DNA of 64,000 nucleotides from Thiemannella venezuelensis. GTDB lineage: Bacteria; Actinomycetota; Actinomycetes; Streptosporangiales; Streptosporangiaceae. Shown piece by piece: positions 1 through 8,917 of this stretch. How positions within the stretch are numbered: position 1 is the first letter of the stretch; every line of letters starts with the position of its first letter. Made by a program: the position numbers and the translations under genes. Where the stretch lies: assembly GCF_014203605.1 (NCBI RefSeq), contig NZ_JACHJJ010000002.1, positions 248,001 to 312,000 of the forward strand, in the 5' to 3' direction. Under the pieces are notes generated by a model. The model did no database searches, was not told the DNA's origin, and saw only the letters and a program-made list of their open reading frames with translations.

Positions 1-128
1 TCGCCGTCGAGGCCGCCGACGCCCTCCTCAAACTCGCCTTCCGCGAGTCACCGGAGGGCGACCCCTACTACGTCACCGAGACCAAGGAACTCCTCCGCGC
101 CTACCTCGGCCGTGCCCTGCCCCACTGA
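1..128 (+). CDS. C-terminal fragment, probable TetR-family regulator
   Basis: The window opens inside a plus-strand reading frame that ends with TGA at 126-128, leaving 41 residues. The tail has an acidic-aromatic stretch (DPYYVTETKELL) followed by a final helix (RAYLGRAL). This resembles the last helices of TetR/AcrR-type regulators, which often end in a similar amphipathic helix. No DNA-binding domain is visible because the start lies outside the window, so the family assignment rests on composition only. The next gene is convergent and ends 64 bases away. Confidence 0.4.
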   Translation, partial: AVEAADALLKLAFRESPEGDPYYVTETKELLRAYLGRALPH

Positions 129-191
129 GTGCGGGGCCCGGCCGCCGGTGACGGGGCGGCAGCGCGACCGCCTTCCCGGATGCCTTCCGGC

Positions 192-1352
192 TCAGGCCAC
201 GAGCAGGCGGAGGCCGAGATCTGCCGCGTCGAGGCCGGCGAGACCGCTGTTGCGCTCGGCCCACCGGCCGGAGCCGAGGTCGTCGCCGAGGCTCCGTACC
301 GCCCGCTGCTCGGCCTCCGGCCCGACCCTCGTCCACACCGACATCGCACGGCGCACGTGATCCTCCAGATACGCCGCCGGTCGGCGCCAGTACGCCTCGA
401 ACAGGCCGTCGGCGCAGTCCCACGGGATGGGCACCGGCTCGGCGCGGGCGCCGATCGCGTCGGCCATCCCGGCGAGCGAGGGAAATTCCGCGAGGACGGT
501 GGCGAACTCGGGCAGGTAGTCGCGGGTGAGCCAGAAGCGGTCCCGCCATCCGGGTTCGTCGGTGTCGAACGTGAGCACCACCACGCGGTGGGCCACGCGC
601 CGCATCTCGCGCAGCCCCGCCATCGGGTCCCCCCAGTGGTGAACGGTGGAGACGGCCATCGCGACGTCGAAGGAGCGGTCCTCGAACGGCAGGCTCTCCG
701 CGGCGGCGGCCACGCACGGCGCCGAGCCGGCAGGCCGCTGCCCCCGCATGACCGCCGACGGCTCCACCGCGGTCACGTCGCGATCGGCAGGCTCGTAGGA
801 GCCGGTGCCGGCCCCGACGTTCAGCACCGTCCGCGCGTCCCCGAGCGCGTCCCAGATCTGCGCGGCGATCCGCGGCTCGGTACGCCGTGTCGCGGTGTAA
901 GCGCCGCCGATCGCGTCGTACAGCCGTGCGCCGAGCATCTCCAGTTGCTCCTCCGGCGTCACTTCCAGTCCCTTCGCCCGTGCCGCAAGCTCCCTGTCGA
1001 TGGCCGCCACCATGGCGTCAGCGCGATCACGCCGCTCCAGCAGCAGGCCGCGCAGCCGGCGCAGGTGCGCGACCGCGTCGGTGGACGGGTCGCCGACCAG
1101 TTCCGCGACCTCCCGCAGCCCGAAGCCCAACCGCCGGTAGGCCAGCACCTCCCGCAGCCGCTCCACGTCGCCCGCCGAATAGGCCCGGTACCCGGCCGCC
1201 GTCCGCGCCGACGGCCGGACGAGTCCGATCCCGTCATAGTGATGCAGCGTGCGGACGCTCACGCCGGCCAGCCCGGCCACGTGCCCCACGGTCCAGTGAT
1301 CCTCCACGGAACCGACTATGCCGCCTGACGCCACGTGAGGGTCAAGACTCAC
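192..1352 (-). CDS. MerR-family regulator fused to a SAM-dependent methyltransferase
   Basis: This 386-residue protein joins two domains in one frame. Residues about 20-90 form a MerR winged helix (WTVGHVAGLAGVSVRTLHHYD, then GYRAYS and LGFGLREVAELV). A coiled stretch follows at about 95-130. From about 175 comes a class I methyltransferase, with glycine-rich SAM-binding motif I (VLNVGAGTGSYEP), a later ESLPF..RSFDVA segment and a VHHWGDP motif. MerR proteins usually bind an over-long promoter spacer and sense an effector through the C-terminal domain. Here the effector domain is replaced by an apparent enzyme, so SAM, a methyl acceptor or a drug may be sensed or modified. A GTG near residue 16 is an alternative start. 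It is transcribed away from the Uma2 gene. Confidence 0.85.
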   Translation of the reverse strand: MSLDPHVASGGIVGSVEDHWTVGHVAGLAGVSVRTLHHYDGIGLVRPSARTAAGYRAYSAGDVERLREVLAYRRLGFGLREVAELVGDPSTDAVAHLRRLRGLLLERRDRADAMVAAIDRELAARAKGLEVTPEEQLEMLGARLYDAIGGAYTATRRTEPRIAAQIWDALGDARTVLNVGAGTGSYEPADRDVTAVEPSAVMRGQRPAGSAPCVAAAAESLPFEDRSFDVAMAVSTVHHWGDPMAGLREMRRVAHRVVVLTFDTDEPGWRDRFWLTRDYLPEFATVLAEFPSLAGMADAIGARAEPVPIPWDCADGLFEAYWRRPAAYLEDHVRRAMSVWTRVGPEAEQRAVRSLGDDLGSGRWAERNSGLAGLDAADLGLRLLVA

Positions 1353-1442
1353 TCACGGCGGCAAGGCTTGAGCTCGCGGCCAAGGTGCAGGTGAGCCCGC
1401 CGTATCGGAACGGCGTCCCTCCTGCCCGGTGACCTCCGGCCG

Positions 1443-2066
1443 TCAGCGGCGGCGGGGGCCGACGAGGACGGCGGGGTCGAAGACGATCTCGTACGGCTCG
1501 ACGAGGGAGAGCAGCTCCCCGGCCCGCGCGGCGGCGATCTTGACGGACTCGCCCTCCTCGGCGGCGAACACCTCCACCAGGGGCATCACGCCCTCGCCGT
1601 GCAGCTCCACCCGCATGAACACCGGGACCCCGGCCGCGGCGTAGGACGCGGGCTTGACGAGGTAGTCGCGCTTGCGGTTGCTGGGACTGACGATCTCGAC
1701 GGCCATGAGGACGTCGCCGGAGTCCAGCACGACCTCGTTGGCGATGATGGGCTCCGCCCACCCGACCACGACGTCCGGGATGAACCCCTCCTCGCGGACC
1801 CGGACGTTCGCCGCCTCCACCACCTCGACGTCGTCCGGGGCGGCGTCGTCGAGGATGCGCACCAGCCGCTTCGCGCAGAGCGCGTGGCCGGAGGCGGGGG
1901 CAGGACTCACGACGAAACTCCCGTCGATGAGCTCGATGCGCTCCTCGGTCTCGGGAAGCGCCAGCCAGTCCTCGACGGTGTAGGGCCCGTGCTGCGAAGG
2001 GAGAAGGACCAGCGAGCGGTGGGACTCCCGCGCCTCCGGCCACTCCTCGTCGGGAAGTGCGCTCAT
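1443..2066 (-). CDS. Uma2-family (DUF820) putative endonuclease
   Basis: About 207 residues with the Uma2/DUF820 plan: an N-terminal YTVEDWLALPETEERIELIDG segment, then a PD-(D/E)xK-like core with IPDVVVGW and later AVEIVSPSNRKRDYLVK. This is the restriction-endonuclease-like fold found in many copies in cyanobacteria and actinomycetes. No cellular role is established for the family. I chose the ATG at 2066 because AGGAG lies just before it; an upstream ATG at 2084 would add six residues. It stands alone between nadE and the MerR fusion gene, both on the same strand, with no obvious operon partner. Confidence 0.85.
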   Translation of the reverse strand: MSALPDEEWPEARESHRSLVLLPSQHGPYTVEDWLALPETEERIELIDGSFVVSPAPASGHALCAKRLVRILDDAAPDDVEVVEAANVRVREEGFIPDVVVGWAEPIIANEVVLDSGDVLMAVEIVSPSNRKRDYLVKPASYAAAGVPVFMRVELHGEGVMPLVEVFAAEEGESVKIAAARAGELLSLVEPYEIVFDPAVLVGPRRR

Positions 2067-2203
2067 CGGCTCCTCGCCTTGCATGCAGCCCAGTCTGGCA
2101 CCCCCCCACCCCGCCCTGCCAGGGGAGGAGACGCCGCATCGCGAACCGTGAAGGGGAGATTACCGCGGTTACGATCCGTTGACCGACCGGATACGGAGAG
2201 GTG

Positions 2204-3988
2204 TCAGGGGGCGGTCTCGCGCCAGCGGTTGGTGATGGGCAGGCGGCGGTCGCGGCCGAAGTTCTTGGGGGTGATCTTGGGGCCCGGAGGATACTGGCGG
2301 CGCTTGTACTCGGCCAGGTCGACCAGGCGGATCACCCGGGCGACCAGCGCGGGGTCGTGGCCGGCGGCGGTCAGCTCGGCCGAGCCCATGTCCTTTTCGA
2401 CGTAGTCGTCCAGGAGCCGGTCCAGCACGTCGTACTCCGGCAGGGAGTCGGTGTCGCGCTGGTCGGGGCGGAGCTCCGCGCTGGGCTCCTTCTCGATGGA
2501 GTTCTCCGGGATCGGCGGGACCGCGAAACCGTGCAGGAACGCGCCGGACGTGCCCGCCTGGGCGTTGCGCCAGCGGGCCAGCTTCCAGACCAGGGTCTTC
2601 AGGACGTCCTTGATGGGCGCGAAGCCGCCCGCCGAGTCGCCGTAGAGCGTCGAGTAGCCGGTGGCCAGCTCGCTCTTGTTGCCGGTGGTCAGCACCAGGT
2701 GGCCGTGCTGGTTGGACAGGCCCATCAGGATCATGCCGCGCACCCGGGCCTGGAGGTTCTCCGCCGCCAGGCCGGTCAGGTGGACGTCCTTCTCGAAGGC
2801 GGCCACGATGTCGGCGATCGGCACGATCTGGGCGTTGATCCCCTGCCGGTCCACCAGCTCCTGCGCGTCGCCCAGCGAGTGCTCGGAGGAGTAGATCGAG
2901 GGCATCAGCACCGCGTGGACCCGGTCGGGGCCGATCGCGTCGGAGGCGATGGTGGCGGTCAGCGCCGAGTCGATGCCGCCGGACAGCCCGAGGATCACGG
3001 ACCGGAAGCCGTTCTTGGCGACGTAGTCGCGGACCGCCAGGACCAGGGCGGAGTAGACCTCGGCGGTGTCGTCGAGGTGCGCGGCGACCGTCGGGGGCTC
3101 CGGCTCGTACGGCTCCAGCGGCCGGGCCGAGAGCTCCACCCGCTCCACCGTGATCACGGTGCCGTCCCCGGCGTCCACCTCGAACGCGCCCAGCCCGCCG
3201 TAGGTCGCCTCGGGCAGCTCCAGGTCCGCCACCAGCAGCTCCTCGGTGAACTGCGCGGCCCGCGCGACCAGCTCGCCCGAGGCGGAGACGACGATCGAGT
3301 CGCCGTCGAAGACCAGCTCGTCCTGGCCGCCCACCTGGTTGGCGTAGGCGAGGGTGCAGCCCGCCTCCCGGGCCCGCCGGGAGACGAGCGCCAGGCGCAC
3401 GTCGTCCTTCTCCCGCTCGTACGGCGAGGCGTTCGGCACCACCAGCAGCCCGGCTCCGGCCTCGGCCGCCACCGCGACCGGCCCGCCGTCCTGCCACAGG
3501 TCCTCGCAGACCGCGATCGCCACGTCCACCCCGTGCAGCCGGAAGACCGGGAGCCGGTCGCCGCGGACGAAGTAGCGGTACTCGTCGAAGACGCCGTAGT
3601 TCGGAAGGTGGTGCTTGGCGGTCTTGACGACCACCCGGCCCCGGTGGAGCAGCGCCGCCGCGTCGAGCGGGGCGCCCTTGGGCTGCCCGACCCGGGGGGC
3701 GAGCCCGGCCCGGTCGACGTACCCGACGACGACCGGGATCTCGCCGAGCCCCTCCTCGGCCAGGCGGCGGGCCGCCGACTCGACCGCCGAGATCGACGCC
3801 TCCACGAACGAGGTCCGCAGCACGAGGTCCTCGACCGGGTAGCCGGTGAGGAACATCTCGGTGAAGACGGCCAGGTGCGCGCCGCGGTCGGCGGCGCGCC
3901 GGGTCCACTCGACGAGCTTGCCGGCGTTGGCCGCCAGGTCGCCGACCGCGGGGTTGGTCTGGGCCAGGGCGATTCGGAGTTGAGCCAC
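2204..3988 (-). CDS. nadE: Glutamine-dependent NAD+ synthetase
   Basis: This 594-residue two-domain enzyme catalyses the last step of NAD+ synthesis, amidating nicotinic acid adenine dinucleotide with ammonia released from glutamine. The N-terminal nitrilase-type glutaminase domain shows the Glu (FTEMFLTGY), Lys (VVKTAKHHLPNYGVFDE) and Cys (AVCEDLWQ) regions. The C-terminal synthetase domain has the ATP pyrophosphatase loop SGGIDSAL and ends with the typical PPGPKITPKNFGRDRRLP segment. A GTG start is preceded by an AAGGTGA-like ribosome site. Length and domain order match the actinobacterial glutamine-dependent form. nadA, for the start of the pathway, is also in this window, far away at 60.5-61.7 kb. 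Confidence 0.97.
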   Translation of the reverse strand: MAQLRIALAQTNPAVGDLAANAGKLVEWTRRAADRGAHLAVFTEMFLTGYPVEDLVLRTSFVEASISAVESAARRLAEEGLGEIPVVVGYVDRAGLAPRVGQPKGAPLDAAALLHRGRVVVKTAKHHLPNYGVFDEYRYFVRGDRLPVFRLHGVDVAIAVCEDLWQDGGPVAVAAEAGAGLLVVPNASPYEREKDDVRLALVSRRAREAGCTLAYANQVGGQDELVFDGDSIVVSASGELVARAAQFTEELLVADLELPEATYGGLGAFEVDAGDGTVITVERVELSARPLEPYEPEPPTVAAHLDDTAEVYSALVLAVRDYVAKNGFRSVILGLSGGIDSALTATIASDAIGPDRVHAVLMPSIYSSEHSLGDAQELVDRQGINAQIVPIADIVAAFEKDVHLTGLAAENLQARVRGMILMGLSNQHGHLVLTTGNKSELATGYSTLYGDSAGGFAPIKDVLKTLVWKLARWRNAQAGTSGAFLHGFAVPPIPENSIEKEPSAELRPDQRDTDSLPEYDVLDRLLDDYVEKDMGSAELTAAGHDPALVARVIRLVDLAEYKRRQYPPGPKITPKNFGRDRRLPITNRWRETAP

Positions 3989-4044
3989 GATCTCACCTTA
4001 TTCCCGTCATGCGGGGGGACGGGAAGAGGGTGGCTCGGGGCCGC

Positions 4045-4932
4045 TCAGCCCAGGACGTGGAGCAGGCCGAGGTTCCTGGCCGCGGCGGGCTCGGTCACCT
4101 GCTGCCGGCGCCCGTCGGGCCCGATGTACACCAGGGTGTTGCGGGTCGTGCCCTTGACCCGGACCACCAGGCGGCCGTCGGGCAGGTAGCGGGCGCCGAT
4201 CAGCCTGCCCTTGACCGGGACGGCGGTCCGGGCGCCGGTCCGGGTGTCGTAGATCGCCGGAGTGAAGGCCTGCGGCCAGCCGCCGTCCCCGGCCGGCGCG
4301 TTCGCGCCGATCACGTTCACCACGACCCTGCCGCCGTCCTCCGACAGGCTCTCCACGTGGTTGGCGAGCCTGATGCCGGGAACGCGGCGGGAGGCGCCGG
4401 TGACGGTGTCCAGCAGGTGGACGCCCTCGGCGGTCCCGGCGTAACCGGCCAGCGTCCGGCCGTCCCCGGACCAGGCCAGGTGGCAGACGCCGAGGGTCTT
4501 GCCGAGCTTCTTCAGGCCCTTGCCGTCCGCGCCGACCACCGCGACGGTCGCCGCCTCGGTGGTGCCCTTCAGGGGGAAGGCGACGCGCCTGCCGTCGGGC
4601 GACCAGACCGGGGTCATGCAGGGCCCGCCGTACGCCGCGCCCCGGGCGATCACCTTGTCGCCGGCGGCGCTCTTGACGTGCAGCCGGGAGCCGCCGTCGA
4701 TCCACGCGATCCGCCGGCCGTCCGGGGAGGCGGAGAACTGGCCGGCGAAGCTTCCCCCGCCGACCGACTGGCGGCTCCAGCCGCCCCGGTAGGCCGACAC
4801 CTCGACCTTGCCGTTCGCCGCGTAGGCGAAGTAGACGGCGGCTCCGGAGGGCCGCGCGGGGGCCTCGGCCGAGGCGGGGGCGGCGGCGGACACGGCGAGC
4901 GCGGCGCCGAGGGCGAGAGCCCGGTACTTCAC
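4045..4932 (-). CDS. Secreted TolB/WD40-like beta-propeller protein
   Basis: A 295-residue protein with a clear N-terminal signal peptide (KYRALALGAALAVSAAAPASAEA). Repeated beta-propeller blades follow, each carrying an SPDGRR-type turn: ASPDGRRIAWID, WSPDGRRVAFP, WSGDGRTLAGY, and YLPDGRLVV near the end. Such TolB-like propellers usually bind proteins or small ligands outside the membrane. No catalytic residues are evident, so I assign no activity. The GTG start follows AGGAG by six bases. It lies upstream of nadE on the same strand with a 56-base gap, which may reflect co-transcription without a functional link. Confidence 0.75.
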   Translation of the reverse strand: MKYRALALGAALAVSAAAPASAEAPARPSGAAVYFAYAANGKVEVSAYRGGWSRQSVGGGSFAGQFSASPDGRRIAWIDGGSRLHVKSAAGDKVIARGAAYGGPCMTPVWSPDGRRVAFPLKGTTEAATVAVVGADGKGLKKLGKTLGVCHLAWSGDGRTLAGYAGTAEGVHLLDTVTGASRRVPGIRLANHVESLSEDGGRVVVNVIGANAPAGDGGWPQAFTPAIYDTRTGARTAVPVKGRLIGARYLPDGRLVVRVKGTTRNTLVYIGPDGRRQQVTEPAAARNLGLLHVLG

Positions 4933-5119
4933 GACGATCTCCTAGGGGAAACGCGGCGGCGACGATCGGAGCCCGGGGAAGCCGGTGGGGCCCGTCGCGG
5001 CCACGGAGAGCAGACTGCGCCGTAACCTATCGCCCCTCCCCGGCCCGGCCGCGGCCCGGGGAGGCCTTTCCCGGCCGTGTCCGCCAGGTCGCGGCCGCAC
5101 CCGCCGGGCCGTCGTCCCC

Positions 5120-5204
5120 GGAACCCCGCTGTCCCCGGAACCCCGTCATCTCCGGAACCCCGTCATCTCCGGAACCCCGTCATCTCCGGAACCCCGTCAT
5201 CTCC
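5120..5204. repeat. 17-bp tandem repeat over the end of the GH13 gene
   Basis: Four perfect head-to-tail copies of a 17-bp unit (GGAACCCCGTCATCTCC) run from 5137 to 5204. One degenerate copy lies at 5120-5136 and a partial copy follows. The last perfect copy contains the stop codon of the alpha-glucosidase gene (5197-5199, read on the minus strand), so the array continues from the last codons into the 3' flank. It looks like slippage-driven expansion; no hairpin or known element is evident. Confidence 0.9.
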
Positions 5205-6738
5205 GGAACCAGGCCGTGCTCCCCGGAGCCACCGCCCCGGCGGACGCCTCGGCGGAGGCGAGCACCGGCGTGCCGTGCTCCACCGGGTACGGCTCGCCGC
5301 CGAAGACGGTCACGCAGACCATGTCCCCGCGCCGGAACGCGAGCACGTCCTCCCGGCCGGTGGGCAGCCACTCCAGCGGGCCCTCGAAGCCGGGGCGCAT
5401 CCGCAGGGCGTCGCGGTGCAGGCTCCAGGTCGACTCCGGCCGGGACATCTGCTCCTCGATCGCGAACGCCCCGAACCACTCCGGCTGCGGCAGCCACGTC
5501 TCCGCCGAGGCGGAGAAGCCGAACGACGGACCCGCCGCCGTCCACGGCAGCGGCACCCGGCAGCCGTCGCGGCCGTGCTCGGTCCTGCCCGAGCGGAACC
5601 AGGTGGGGTCCTGGCGGGCCTCGTCCGGCAGGTCCATGACCTCCGGCAGGCCGGCCTCCTCGCCCTGGTACAGGTAGACCGAGCCGGGCAGGGCCAGCAC
5701 CAGCATCGCCGCCGCCCGCGCCCGCCGTACGCCCAGCTCGACGTCGACCGTCCCGCGCGGCCGGGTGTCCGGGCCGCCGGTGCGGGAGACCAGGCCGTAG
5801 CGGCTGACCGCCCGGTGCACGTCGTGGTTGGCCAGCGTCCAGGTGATCACCGCTCCGGTGGAGACGACCTGCTCCAGGCCCCGGTCGATGGAGTCGCGGA
5901 AGCGGGCGGCGTCCCAGGGGCAGACCAGCAGGTCGAAGTAGAACGCCTGCTGCAGTTCGTCGGGGCGCAGGTACAGCGCCAGGTCGCCCACCGTCGGCAC
6001 CCAGATCTCCCCCACCAGCGTGCGCTCGCGGGCGTCGGCGAGCTTGCGCCAGCGGCGCAGCACCTCGTGCACCTCCGGCTGGTTCTGGGCCAGGATGTTG
6101 TACTCGGGGTGGTGCGGCCAGTCGGGCAGGTCGGCGTGCTTGAACAGCATGTGCACCACGTCGATGCGGAAGCCGTCCACCCCCCGGTCGAACCAGAAGC
6201 GCAGCACGTCCTCGAAGTAGGCGGCCACCTCGGGGTTGCGCCAGTTGAAGTCGGGCTGAGCGGGATCGAAGCTGTGCAGGTACCACGCGTCGCCGACCCG
6301 GGTCCACGCCGGGCCGCCGAAGACCGAGAGCCAGTTGTTGGGCGGGTCGCCGTCCCGGTCGGGCCGGAAGATGAACCGCTCGCGGGCCGCCGGGTCACCG
6401 GCCAGCGCCGCCCGGAACCACGGGTGCTCCACCGAGCAGTGGTTGGGCACCAGGTCCATGAAGACCTTCAGCCCGCGGGCGTGGGCGTCGGCCAGCAGCC
6501 GGTCGAAGGCCGGCAGCCCGCCGTAGCGGGTGTCGATGCCGGTGTAGTCGGCCACGTCGTAGCCGTGGTCGGCGCCGGGGGAGGGGTAGCAGGGGTTCAG
6601 CCAGATCCCGTCGACGCCCAGCGCGGTCAGGTAGTCCAGCCGGGTGCGCAGCCCGTCCAGGTCGCCGACGCCGTCGCCGTCTGCGTCGGCGAACGAACGC
6701 AGGTACACCTGGTAGACGACGGCGTCACGCCACCACAT
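5197..6738 (-). CDS. GH13 alpha-glucosidase / oligo-1,6-glucosidase-like enzyme
   Basis: This 513-residue glycoside hydrolase family 13 protein has the (beta/alpha)8 motifs in order: WWRDAVVYQVYLRSFAD at the start, DLVPNH at 95-100, the nucleophile Asp193 in GFRID, the acid/base Glu244 in GEIW, and the transition-state Asp306 in NHD. The family hydrolyses or transfers alpha-linked glucosyl units; substrate cannot be fixed from sequence, but short malto- or isomalto-oligosaccharides are likely. There is no signal peptide, so it should be cytoplasmic. The ATG at 6738 fits the conserved WWRDAV start; the frame stays open far upstream, but that is a shadow of the kinase gene. It starts 62 bases after a histidine kinase gene on the same strand and may be its operon partner. 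Confidence 0.93.
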   Translation of the reverse strand: MWWRDAVVYQVYLRSFADADGDGVGDLDGLRTRLDYLTALGVDGIWLNPCYPSPGADHGYDVADYTGIDTRYGGLPAFDRLLADAHARGLKVFMDLVPNHCSVEHPWFRAALAGDPAARERFIFRPDRDGDPPNNWLSVFGGPAWTRVGDAWYLHSFDPAQPDFNWRNPEVAAYFEDVLRFWFDRGVDGFRIDVVHMLFKHADLPDWPHHPEYNILAQNQPEVHEVLRRWRKLADARERTLVGEIWVPTVGDLALYLRPDELQQAFYFDLLVCPWDAARFRDSIDRGLEQVVSTGAVITWTLANHDVHRAVSRYGLVSRTGGPDTRPRGTVDVELGVRRARAAAMLVLALPGSVYLYQGEEAGLPEVMDLPDEARQDPTWFRSGRTEHGRDGCRVPLPWTAAGPSFGFSASAETWLPQPEWFGAFAIEEQMSRPESTWSLHRDALRMRPGFEGPLEWLPTGREDVLAFRRGDMVCVTVFGGEPYPVEHGTPVLASAEASAGAVAPGSTAWFRR

Positions 6739-6800
6739 GGATTCCTCCCCGTCGGAGCCCGGACCTGTCCGCAGGGGTTCCTCCCCGCCGGATTCCGGAT

Positions 6801-8915
6801 CTACCCCCGTCCGAGCGGGAGGACGGCCTCCACGGACGTGCCGCCGCCGGGCGCCGGCCTCACCGCGCAGGTCCCGCCCAGTTCGGTGGCGCGCTCGCGC
6901 ATCGAGACCATGCCGATCCCGGACCTGGACCCCTGGGGCAGCCCGCACCCGTCGTCGGTGATCCGGACCGTGAGCGAGGACCCCCCGCGCCGCAGCGCGA
7001 CCGCCGCCGAGCGGGCCCCCGCGTGCTTGCGGACGTTGGTGAGCGCCTCCTGCGCGATCCGGTAGGCGGCGACCTCGGCCGCCGCGGGCAGGTCGGAGAG
7101 GTCCCCCGAGGCCTCCACCGCGACCGGGAGCCCGCCCTCGGCCGCCAGCGCCCGTACGGCTCCCGCCAGGCCGAGTTCGTCCAGGGTGGGCGGGCGCAGG
7201 CCGTAGACCAGCTCCTTGATCTCCTGGCTGACCGAGTCCATCCCGGCGCGCAGGTCGAGCAGGAGCCGGTCGGCCGAGGCCGGGGCGGTGCGCAGGCTGA
7301 TCCTGGCCATGTTGATCGACATCGCCATGTCGGCCAGCGCGTGGCCCAGCCCGTCGTGCAGGTCCCTGCGCAGGCGGCGGCGCTCCTCCTCGCGGGCGGT
7401 CAGGATGCGCTCCCGGGAGCGCTGCAGGTCGGCGGTCAGCCGTACGGCGTGCGCCACGTCGGCCACATACGGCGCGACCGCGGCGATCAGCCGGTCGTTG
7501 TGGGCCGCGGCGAACCGGCGCGGCCCCGGAGAGCCGAGCAGCAGGCGGCCGACCGGCTCTCCGTGCCAGACCAGCGGGACCACCCGCGGGGCCGGGCCCA
7601 GCAGGCCGAGGTTCACCCGCCGTCCCTCGATCCCGTCCACCTCGACGGCGACTCCGGTGACGCCGAGCCCGTCGCGGATCACGGCGGCGACGGCGGCCAG
7701 CGCGCCCGCGGGCTCGGCCTCGCCGACCTCCCGCGCCAGCCGGGCGGCCAGGACGGCCGGATCGCCGTGCGTGCCGTACATGAGCCGGTCGACCAGGAGC
7801 CGGAGCCGGTCGCGCAGGGGGTGGAAGAAGACCCCGGCGGACAGGGCGGCGACCAGGCCGCCGATCCGGTCGTAGCCGGAGAGCACCAGCCCGGTCACGG
7901 CACTCGCGCCGAAGTAGACCGTGCTGACCGCGGCGATCAGTCCGGCGGCCACGAAGGCGCGGCTGATCACGGTGTCGATGCCGTACAGCCGGTAGCGCAG
8001 CGCGGCGAAGGCGAGGGCGACGGCGGTGATGGCGGTCCACAGGGTGGACATCGGCCACCAGTCCCGCCCTCCGGCGAGGAAGACCGTGTAGATCGCGAAG
8101 GCGGAGAGGGGCCAGGCGATCTGGCGCCGTCCGGTGGGGCCGGCCCGGAGGAAGCGCAGCACCAGGGAGAGCATGGCCACCACCACGAGCGCCACGAGCA
8201 GGTTCTGGAAGAGGACCTGGCCGGTGACGGAGTAGGGGGCGAGCGCCTCCACTCCGATCGGGTTGGGGATCGGCTCGGGCCAGGGGGAAAGCTCCCGGGG
8301 CGGTGACGGCAGGAGGAGCTGGTAGACCGTCTGCCCGGCCATCGCGGCCGCCGCCAGCGCCGCCACCGGCCGCCAGCGCGCCGACGGCAGGCGGCCGTCG
8401 GGGGAGTAGAGCGGGAGGATGATGGCCAGCAGCGCGCCGCCGCTTCCCCAGCCCACGGCCATCACCCAGCGCAGGTATCCGGCGGCGGCGAGGTCCCCGC
8501 CGCCCGCGGCGGCCAGCACCGCCGAGGTGGCGAAGACGTTGAGCGCGCAGCCCAGGCCGCCCGCGCACATCAGCCAGCCCGTGACCGGGGGCGCGCGGTG
8601 GGCCAGCAGGAACACCCCCACCAGGGGGAAGGTCACGCCCGCCACGTGGTCGGGCGTCGCCGGGATGTCCGGCGTCCAGCCGGGGGGCAGGTCGAGGCTC
8701 ATGACGAACCCCGCCACGGTGAGCAGGACGGAGGCGACGGCCATGGCGGCGGCGAGGGCCCCACGGGGAGAGGCGGCGAACGCGGCCGTCGCTCCCGGGC
8801 CCGGGCGGCCGGCGGCCGCGGGATCGTGCGCCGGGTCCCCCGCGCCGGGTCCGCGCGTGACCTCCTGCGCCTCCTCCGCGCAGGGAAGGGCGCGGCCTTC
8901 CGCCCGCCTGGACAC
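6801..8915 (-). CDS. NarL-type sensor histidine kinase (copy 1)
   Basis: A 704-residue membrane sensor kinase. Several hydrophobic segments fill roughly residues 50-330. A GAF-like region with WHGEPVGRLLLG follows. The HisKA_3 dimerisation helix carries the phospho-accepting His in RRRLRRDLHDGLG. The HATPase domain has the N box (EALTNVRKHA) and G boxes (DDGCGLP, GIGMVSMRERA). This is the architecture of kinases that pair with LuxR-type response regulators. Its GTG start lies two bases beyond the stop of the SARP-REC-LuxR gene, so the two are almost certainly co-translated. It is a clear paralogue of the kinase at 10474-12561. The signal is unknown. Confidence 0.92.
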   Translation of the reverse strand: MSRRAEGRALPCAEEAQEVTRGPGAGDPAHDPAAAGRPGPGATAAFAASPRGALAAAMAVASVLLTVAGFVMSLDLPPGWTPDIPATPDHVAGVTFPLVGVFLLAHRAPPVTGWLMCAGGLGCALNVFATSAVLAAAGGGDLAAAGYLRWVMAVGWGSGGALLAIILPLYSPDGRLPSARWRPVAALAAAAMAGQTVYQLLLPSPPRELSPWPEPIPNPIGVEALAPYSVTGQVLFQNLLVALVVVAMLSLVLRFLRAGPTGRRQIAWPLSAFAIYTVFLAGGRDWWPMSTLWTAITAVALAFAALRYRLYGIDTVISRAFVAAGLIAAVSTVYFGASAVTGLVLSGYDRIGGLVAALSAGVFFHPLRDRLRLLVDRLMYGTHGDPAVLAARLAREVGEAEPAGALAAVAAVIRDGLGVTGVAVEVDGIEGRRVNLGLLGPAPRVVPLVWHGEPVGRLLLGSPGPRRFAAAHNDRLIAAVAPYVADVAHAVRLTADLQRSRERILTAREEERRRLRRDLHDGLGHALADMAMSINMARISLRTAPASADRLLLDLRAGMDSVSQEIKELVYGLRPPTLDELGLAGAVRALAAEGGLPVAVEASGDLSDLPAAAEVAAYRIAQEALTNVRKHAGARSAAVALRRGGSSLTVRITDDGCGLPQGSRSGIGMVSMRERATELGGTCAVRPAPGGGTSVEAVLPLGRG

Positions 8916-8917
8916 CG

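Noticed and set aside
5120-5204. Repeats that might be a CRISPR array
   Set aside because: The units are directly adjacent with no spacers and are only 17 bp long, so this is a simple tandem repeat.
5197-8568. One very long minus-strand frame (over 1,100 codons)
   Set aside because: Only the part from 6738 downwards codes for the GH13 enzyme. The upstream part is an Arg/Pro/Gly-rich shadow of the histidine kinase in another frame.
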